64,000 nt of DNA from Hyphomicrobiales bacterium (GTDB lineage Bacteria > Pseudomonadota > Alphaproteobacteria > Rhizobiales > Beijerinckiaceae): the NCBI GenBank assembly GCA_900470095.1, contig UBZM01000023.1, positions 124,001-188,000 of the forward strand, in the 5' to 3' direction. The notes under the pieces are model-generated. The model saw only the letters and a list, made by a program, of their open reading frames with translations. It ran no database searches and was not told the DNA's origin. Numbering within the stretch: the first letter of the stretch is position 1; the number at the start of each line of letters is the position of its first letter. Of this stretch, positions 61,301 to 64,000 are shown in pieces. Both the position numbers and the translations under genes were made by a program.

Positions 61301-61760
61301 CGAGCATGGCCCATTCGCCGGGGCCGAAACCGGCCAGACCTTGCGGCACGCCGCCGCTGAACGAGCCGAAGCGGCCGACGAGCACGAAGGCGACGCCGGC
61401 GAGCCAGAGCAGCGAGGCAAAGGCTGCGAACCAGGAGGGGCGGCGCGAAGGGCGGACCGAGAAGGCCTGGACGAGGGAACTGGAATCGCGGCGGTCGTCA
61501 TTGGCGACGCGGCTGGTATCGGGCGCGATCGCCGGGCGCGGGGCCGCTGCCTGTGGTGCGGGGGCGGGTTCCTGCGGCCTGGGCGCGGGCTCGACGCGAG
61601 GCAGGTCGAGCTTGAGATCGCCTTCAGCGGCCGAAGGCAGCTTCGGTTCGGATGGGCGGGGCTCCTCGCCGAGGGGCTTCGACTGGTCGAGCCGCAGGGC
61701 CTCCTCGATCGCGGACATCGCCGCTTCTGTCGGGTCCTGGAGCTTGTTTTGTCGGGTCAT
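55335..61760 (-). CDS. gpr: Growth-pole ring protein homologue (GPR/RgsE, giant apolipoprotein-like)
   Basis: A 2141-residue protein. It has a Pro/Glu-rich N-terminus (1-107), two membrane helices (about 110-129, WFAAFASLLWLAGVAFVLVG, and 149-171), then about 1,700 residues of amphipathic helical repeats of the apolipoprotein A/E type, and a C-terminal disordered and compact segment. Residues ~958-1309 contain 16 tandem 22-residue repeats (consensus LFDTQGxGIxxGLxERLAAFxQ). Size, topology and repeats match Agrobacterium GPR and Sinorhizobium RgsE, needed for the ring at the growing pole in Rhizobiales. It likely scaffolds polar peptidoglycan synthesis. Start ATG 61760. Confidence 0.85.
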   Translation of the reverse strand: MTRQNKLQDPTEAAMSAIEEALRLDQSKPLGEEPRPSEPKLPSAAEGDLKLDLPRVEPAPRPQEPAPAPQAAAPRPAIAPDTSRVANDDRRDSSSLVQAFSVRPSRRPSWFAAFASLLWLAGVAFVLVGRFGSFSGGVPQGLAGFGPGEWAMLALAIGTPIVFFFVLAALYRRTQEMRLVSRAMTEVALRLAEPEVVGADSVLSLSQTIRREVAAMGDGIERAVARAGELETIVRGEIATLERAYADNEIRLRALIDELVTQRESVVGNAERVKFAISGAHESLSKDLESASRSIAEAVSQAGDRVTGSLGEKGDQITIALGRAGERMIDEISGRGHELVERLQITSGEVSERLSGASDNLSTMLDGRAQEIASSLERTGQVLTEGLTSGARDVTKAISETGSQVVETLTARVETVNETLRQTGEGLAQEISERGTTVAERFEQSGRTLVGLIEGQSETLTQRLAETGETLRSALSGEGESVTTRLAEVGRGVHSLLSRQHESMASRLLEVGNNVHGLIDSQGETLVSRLTETARTVEDVLRERGDAIVLRFDEASKSLGDTVGRQGDELTTRITDVGTSLHGLFTEQGGNLVTRLSETGEIVHTLLDQQAEKLASRVSGAGTEVESLLDRHGETLAARLGQTGEDVHKLLNEQGDALVARLGRSGKDVQNLIGQEGDNLVARLGLAGQEVHSLISEQRSSLITSLSETGTKVSALLEEQTGGMTVKVSQAGFDMQDLLSGQSQALVTRVADVGRSVHNLLAERGGALITQLAETGENLHLKLGEQGDALATRVTESVESARSALEQQQAGFITRLGETSLEVGALLGEQRETMIRDLVSTGRDVHTLLGEQSEDLARRMTDATRSLTETINVDGRHVAERVSEATQGLRDTFTVHAEDARTLLADTGREIVLALTQQGGRVNEALAANAESMLRSVENRAQALNETLASRHDALNQLFDAQGRQIDGTLAARLAAFSELFETQGRGIEATLNERLVSLSQLFDSQGRVIEHGLNERLAALTHLFDSQGRGIESNLSERLVAFTQLFETQGRGIETSLNERLAAFTQLFDTQGRGIETGLNERLAAFTHLFDTQGHGIANGLDERLEAFNQLFDSKGHGIASGLDERLEAFNQLFDSKGHGIASGLDQRLAAFNQLFDTRGHGIASGLDQRLAAFNQLFETKGHGIASGLDERLAAFTQLFDTHGHGVASSLDERLAAFTLLFDTQGHGIASGLDERLAAFTQLFDTHGHGIASGLDERLAAFTQLFNTQGRDIESGLGERLADFTRLFDTQGREVEAALGIRLDAFEDIVVRQGGALAAKLSTDTREFTDSVAARLNEAERLLTNDGQALADRIGTRAAEAADILAARTQEAATAMEEQIKVFEERSGAKSAEIATSLDGLIARIDGNLGSRATALNEALVERTVDIARVLAEGGREVTRALAAKADEIGDVVTSKSESLTRTLSEKADTINATLGGRALQIADTLDQSVARFEERVVNRLDSVSGTLDTRGQQIADTLHNKSEEISVSLGARADELRALFDDKGGGMVAALGQRGAAIANEVASVGETVVSAIESRGSSILAGLRERGTEITAALDTSSAGLRDTLEAGTRQSVEALVNTNEQLRGELGGMLGRLGEANKLMQQIVNGANKNLGAIEAGLSERVSDLQAVLATVMDETKGATEQVAAQVEELKAFSEGTLRQTTALIGQLDGQGTSLSEVTQASTAALHAVASRLEQVEARVGKALSDRKDTLEEVHSLISGKTDDIETITRSFAALIDESLSSAEARARQIGGVLTDSAEATTGAIMQQFEMIRATTGKERERTAHALRSAYEQVSGELGNELSKVTERFQGAAEDMRKISSEIQRELEATRSELKRGVLDLPKETQESTAEMRRVVAEQIKALNELTEIATRAGRNTGPAEAPARRPAAVMPAAPAYSASVTQARVTTLAEPLRPSIDATAEVAKPEPRADAKAAPARPTPAPDVARRPATPEQPPAKSGWLSDLLNRASREDRQAEPSKPTAHSIEKLDSLSVDIARMIDHDAAVELWDRYKRGERNVFTRRLYTLQGQQTFDEIRRKYRRDAEFKETVDRYIDEFERLLGEAAKDDRDSMVAKTYLTSETGKVYTMLAHASGRFE
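57834..58889 (-). repeat. 16 tandem 66-bp repeats inside gpr
   Basis: Sixteen in-frame units of 66 bases encoding 22 residues each. Units 7-14 share GHGIAS-type sequence and are most alike at DNA level; the outer units (GRxIE-type) are more diverged, consistent with expansion from the middle. Such an array is prone to length change by slippage or recombination and can mis-assemble in short-read data. Confidence 0.85.
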
Positions 61761-61939
61761 GATTGCCGCCTCGCAACGCTACTTCGATGGGTCGACATCG
61801 CCGCGACCCTCACGCTGCCGGGCGCCGCCTCTGGCGACCGACATCAGGAGGGACAATGCGCCCATCATTTACCAGTTGGAAGGGTAGTGGAGGCTCTATG
61901 CGATTGGAACCCATTTGAGGCCCCGATTCACAAACGTCG

Positions 61940-61954
61940 TTAACGCCTCGTTCA
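61940..61954 (+). promoter_or_regulatory. Possible CtrA box between gpr and hpt
   Basis: TTAACGCCTCGTTCA: TTAA-N7-TTCA, one mismatch from the CtrA consensus TTAA-N7-TTAA, followed by CC AT as in the TTAACCAT variant. It is 180 bases from gpr and 74 from hpt. Confidence 0.4.
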
Positions 61955-62027
61955 CCATGTTGGCGCTTGTTTGAGCATGGGAGCCGCCAAGTCGGCTCGT
62001 ATAAAATGCGTGTTTCCGAGTGCTCCA

Positions 62028-62366
62028 ATGCCCCAAAAAGCCATTGATCTTGCTCACCTCGCCCGCCAGAGCGGCGGCGATCACGACCTCGAGCGCGAAC
62101 TGCTCACGCTCTTCGCGCAGCAATGCGTCAGCCATTTGCGGACCATCCACTCCGGCAGCGATATCAAGGCCAGGATGGACGCGGCGCATACCCTGAAGGG
62201 AGCGGCCAGCGCGATCGGGGCCTGGTCGGTTGCCGAAGCCGCAGATGCAATGGAACGTCAACTGGCCAGCGATGATCCGACGCGCAGGGACAACGCGATG
62301 GACGCCCTGGCGCTTGCCGCGGCCGAGGCTCGCGCTGCGATTTCCACGATCGATTGCGCCGCCTGA
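62028..62366 (+). CDS. Hpt-domain phosphotransfer protein
   Basis: A 112-residue stand-alone histidine phosphotransfer domain. The phosphorylated residue is His54 in AAHTLKGAASAIGA, the standard HxxKG motif. Residues 1-50 and 65-110 form the helical bundle. Such proteins pass phosphate between hybrid kinases and response regulators. ATG 62028 (MPQKAIDLAHLA) gives a compact domain; an ATG at 61971 would add 19 residues. It is divergent from gpr, and the following ferredoxin is 84 bases away. No kinase or regulator lies nearby, so partners are unknown. Confidence 0.85.
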   Translation: MPQKAIDLAHLARQSGGDHDLERELLTLFAQQCVSHLRTIHSGSDIKARMDAAHTLKGAASAIGAWSVAEAADAMERQLASDDPTRRDNAMDALALAAAEARAAISTIDCAA

Positions 62367-62450
62367 GGGGCGGTCAGGCGGTCAACGCTCTTTCCACAAT
62401 GCCTGGAAATGCTCTAAGCGGTGCCGGCGTTGGCCCCGCCGGAGTTTATG

Positions 62451-62771
62451 ATGCCGAAGATCACTTTCATCGATGCCCAGGGAGAAAGCCGTACCGTTGA
62501 GGCCGAGACCGGCTCGACGGTCATGGAAACGGCCGTGCGCAACGGGATTCCCGGCATCGAAGCCGAGTGCGGCGGTGCCTGCGCCTGCGCGACCTGCCAC
62601 GTCTATGTCGATGATGCCTGGGCCGAGAAGACCGGCCATGCCGAGTCCATGGAAGAGGATATGCTCGACTTCGCGTTCGACGTGCGCCCGACGTCGCGGC
62701 TCTCGTGCCAGATCAGGGTTCGCGACGAACTCGACGGTCTCGTGGTGCGCACGCCGGCCCGCCAGGGCTGA
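62451..62771 (+). CDS. 2Fe-2S ferredoxin (adrenodoxin type)
   Basis: A 106-residue ferredoxin with cluster ligands Cys40, Cys46, Cys49 and Cys86 ([14 protein letters not shown] ... RLSCQ), the CX5CX2C...C arrangement of vertebrate-type/Fdx-VI proteins. It transfers electrons to a P450, oxygenase or Fe-S assembly system. The ATG at 62451 is preferred: GGAG lies six bases upstream, while ATG 62448 is too close. No oxygenase or reductase is adjacent in the window. Confidence 0.92.
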   Translation: MPKITFIDAQGESRTVEAETGSTVMETAVRNGIPGIEAECGGACACATCHVYVDDAWAEKTGHAESMEEDMLDFAFDVRPTSRLSCQIRVRDELDGLVVRTPARQG

Positions 62772-62791
62772 GCCGACGGGCCGGGGCGGGC

Positions 62792-64000
62792 CTATTCGGC
62801 CGCAGCCGGCACTGGCGATTCAAGCATCGTCTCGCGCCCGGGCATGGGATGGCGCGGGACCAGGAAAGCCAGCGTCAGCGAGACGGTGGCGACCGCGGCT
62901 CCGATGTAGAAGACGATCGCAGGGTCGCGGATCCAGAGCAGTCCGAAGGTCACGGGCAGGAACACCGCGGCGATGTGGTTGATCGTGAAGGCCACTGCCG
63001 AGGTCGGCGCGATATCGGCCGGGTCCGCAATCTTCTGGAAATAGGTTCTTTGCGCCAGGACGAGCGTGAAGAAGACCCCGTCTACGATGAAGAGCGCGCC
63101 GGCGACGAAGACGCCCCAGCCGGCGAAATGCCCGTGGCTTGCCAGCGCATAGCCGACGAAGACGGCGATCAGCGAGATGTTCTCGAGCTGGATTGTCGCG
63201 CGTTCACCGACACGCCCGACGAGATGGCCGAGCATCGGCCCCACGAAGGTGTTGATGCCGTAGGTCGCAAGCAGAAGCGTCGCCGTCGCTGCGACATCGT
63301 AGCCAAAACGCTCGACCAGCAGGAAACCGCCAAAGGCCATGAAGATCTGCCGGCGCGCGCCCGACATGAAGGTCAGGGCATAATAGAGCCAGTAGCGCTT
63401 GCGCAGGACGAAGCCCTTGTTTTGTGGCACCGAACCCTGGAAGCGTGGAAACAACAGCCAGGCTGCGGCGGTCAAGCTGATGGTGAGCAGCCCCGCCACC
63501 ACAAAGACGATCGTGTAGCCCGGCTGGAACAGCCGCCAGATCAGCGCGATCGAGCCAAAGGCAAGCAGCTGTGCGGCGGCTGCTGCGCCGGCGATCTTGC
63601 CGAGGAGGGCTGGAGCCTCCGCCTTTGGCAGCAGCTGCAACTGCAGGGATTGCTGCGCGGTCTCGTAATAGTGGAAGCCGAGCGACATGATCGTGGTGGT
63701 GATCAGGAGCCCACCGAGGCTGGGATAGAAGCCGGTGATCGCAACCCCGAAACCGAGCGTGAGCAGGCTGAGATAGGCGAGTATCTGCTCGCGCATGAAC
63801 CAGAACAGGATGATGGCGGTGAAGGCGAGAAAGCCTGGAATCTCCCGGACCGACTGCAGGATGCCGATATCCTGCCCGGTGAAGCCGGCGGCTTCCTTGG
63901 CGAAATTGTTGAGCAGCGCGCTCCAGCTTGCAAAGCCGAGCCAGTTGACGAAGGCCAGCACCATCAGGAAGGCGGCAGGCGAATGCAGCAGCCCGTGTGG
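62792..64000 (-). CDS. MFS transporter, 5'-truncated at the window edge
   Basis: At least 403 residues, open to the right edge. The frame continues upstream of the internal ATG at 63964 (HGLLHSPAAFLM), so the true start lies beyond base 64000. It has about 12 hydrophobic segments, with the MFS inter-helix signature resembling GPMLGHLVGRVGERATIQ around the middle loop. It is one of the many uncharacterised MFS proteins ('FALNWLGFASWSALLNNF-like' start). The gene is convergent with the ferredoxin (20-base gap). Substrate unknown. Confidence 0.8.
   Translation of the reverse strand, partial: PHGLLHSPAAFLMVLAFVNWLGFASWSALLNNFAKEAAGFTGQDIGILQSVREIPGFLAFTAIILFWFMREQILAYLSLLTLGFGVAITGFYPSLGGLLITTTIMSLGFHYYETAQQSLQLQLLPKAEAPALLGKIAGAAAAAQLLAFGSIALIWRLFQPGYTIVFVVAGLLTISLTAAAWLLFPRFQGSVPQNKGFVLRKRYWLYYALTFMSGARRQIFMAFGGFLLVERFGYDVAATATLLLATYGINTFVGPMLGHLVGRVGERATIQLENISLIAVFVGYALASHGHFAGWGVFVAGALFIVDGVFFTLVLAQRTYFQKIADPADIAPTSAVAFTINHIAAVFLPVTFGLLWIRDPAIVFYIGAAVATVSLTLAFLVPRHPMPGRETMLESPVPAAAE

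Noticed and set aside
55308-61943. Plus-strand open frame of 2211 codons antisense to gpr, without stops.
   Set aside because: It mirrors the codon bias of gpr; high GC and the Ala/Glu/Leu-rich repeat structure suppress stops on the opposite strand. No ribosome-binding site, no recognisable domain, and the minus-strand product matches a known giant protein family. Two fully coding 6-kb strands would be extraordinary and there is no support for it.
1-64000. Prophage, integrative element, toxin-antitoxin or defence system.
   Set aside because: No integrase, transposase, tRNA-attachment site, phage structural gene, CRISPR repeat or known defence domain was seen; base composition appears uniform by eye.

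Overview
High-GC chromosomal window from an alphaproteobacterium, most likely order Hyphomicrobiales (Rhizobiales) and plausibly Bosea or a close relative. The lineage pointers are a GPR/RgsE-type growth-pole protein, an MbfA-type ferritin/VIT1 iron exporter under an Irr-like palindrome, DUF930 and DUF2076 proteins, a FixK/FNR-type box and RIME-like intergenic repeats. The genus is inference; the window has no rRNA or tRNA gene and no prophage, CRISPR array or transposase that I could recognise.

Layout. 1-14.3 kb is general chromosomal content: a MarR fragment, a thioesterase, DUF1801, an AraC regulator, VOC, DUF930, GNAT plus EamA, a polysaccharide flippase, two L,D-transpeptidases, mbfA, DUF2076, ugd and a MATE pump. 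14.4-35 kb is a catabolic region for amides and N-substituted amino acids: two amidases, an M20 carbamoylase-like hydrolase, an exported amidohydrolase, a seven-gene operon (opp-type SBP and two permeases, D-carbamoylase, deacetylase-type amidohydrolase, RidA, D-threonine-aldolase-like enzyme), ompW, and a second opp-type operon ending in a gamma-glutamyltransferase homologue and DUF1028. Neither opp module carries its ATPase genes. 35-43.4 kb holds otnK, matA-matB, an MBL hydrolase, a Na/Pi cotransporter, an FMN reductase and soxR. 43.4-50.1 kb has a creatininase-family protein and two paralogous FAD oxidases flanking an NMT1-type ABC importer. 50.9-55.1 kb is an Mla-type lipid-transport operon (mlaE with STAS domain, mlaF, mlaD, auxiliary lipoprotein). 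55.3-61.8 kb is one giant polar-growth gene, followed by an Hpt protein, a 2Fe-2S ferredoxin and an MFS gene that runs off the right edge.

How it fits together. Near-consensus sigma-54 (-24/-12) promoters precede the substrate-binding genes of two unrelated ABC importers (20.05 kb and 45.77 kb), and a weaker one faces the second opp operon. This makes the catabolic blocks look like nitrogen-scavenging modules under RpoN control. The D-carbamoylase has the exact Glu47/Lys127/Cys172 triad of characterised enzymes, and the coupled RidA plus type-III PLP enzyme suggest that the D-amino acid released is then cleaved or dehydrated. Other operators read from sequence: a 37-bp perfect palindrome at mbfA, a SoxR box between soxR and an FMN reductase gene, a TTGA-N6-TCAA box upstream of ompW and a one-mismatch CtrA box between gpr and hpt. 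Six copies of a two-hairpin intergenic repeat (two subfamilies sharing the same ends) are scattered through the window, and four of them supply the stop codons of five neighbouring genes.
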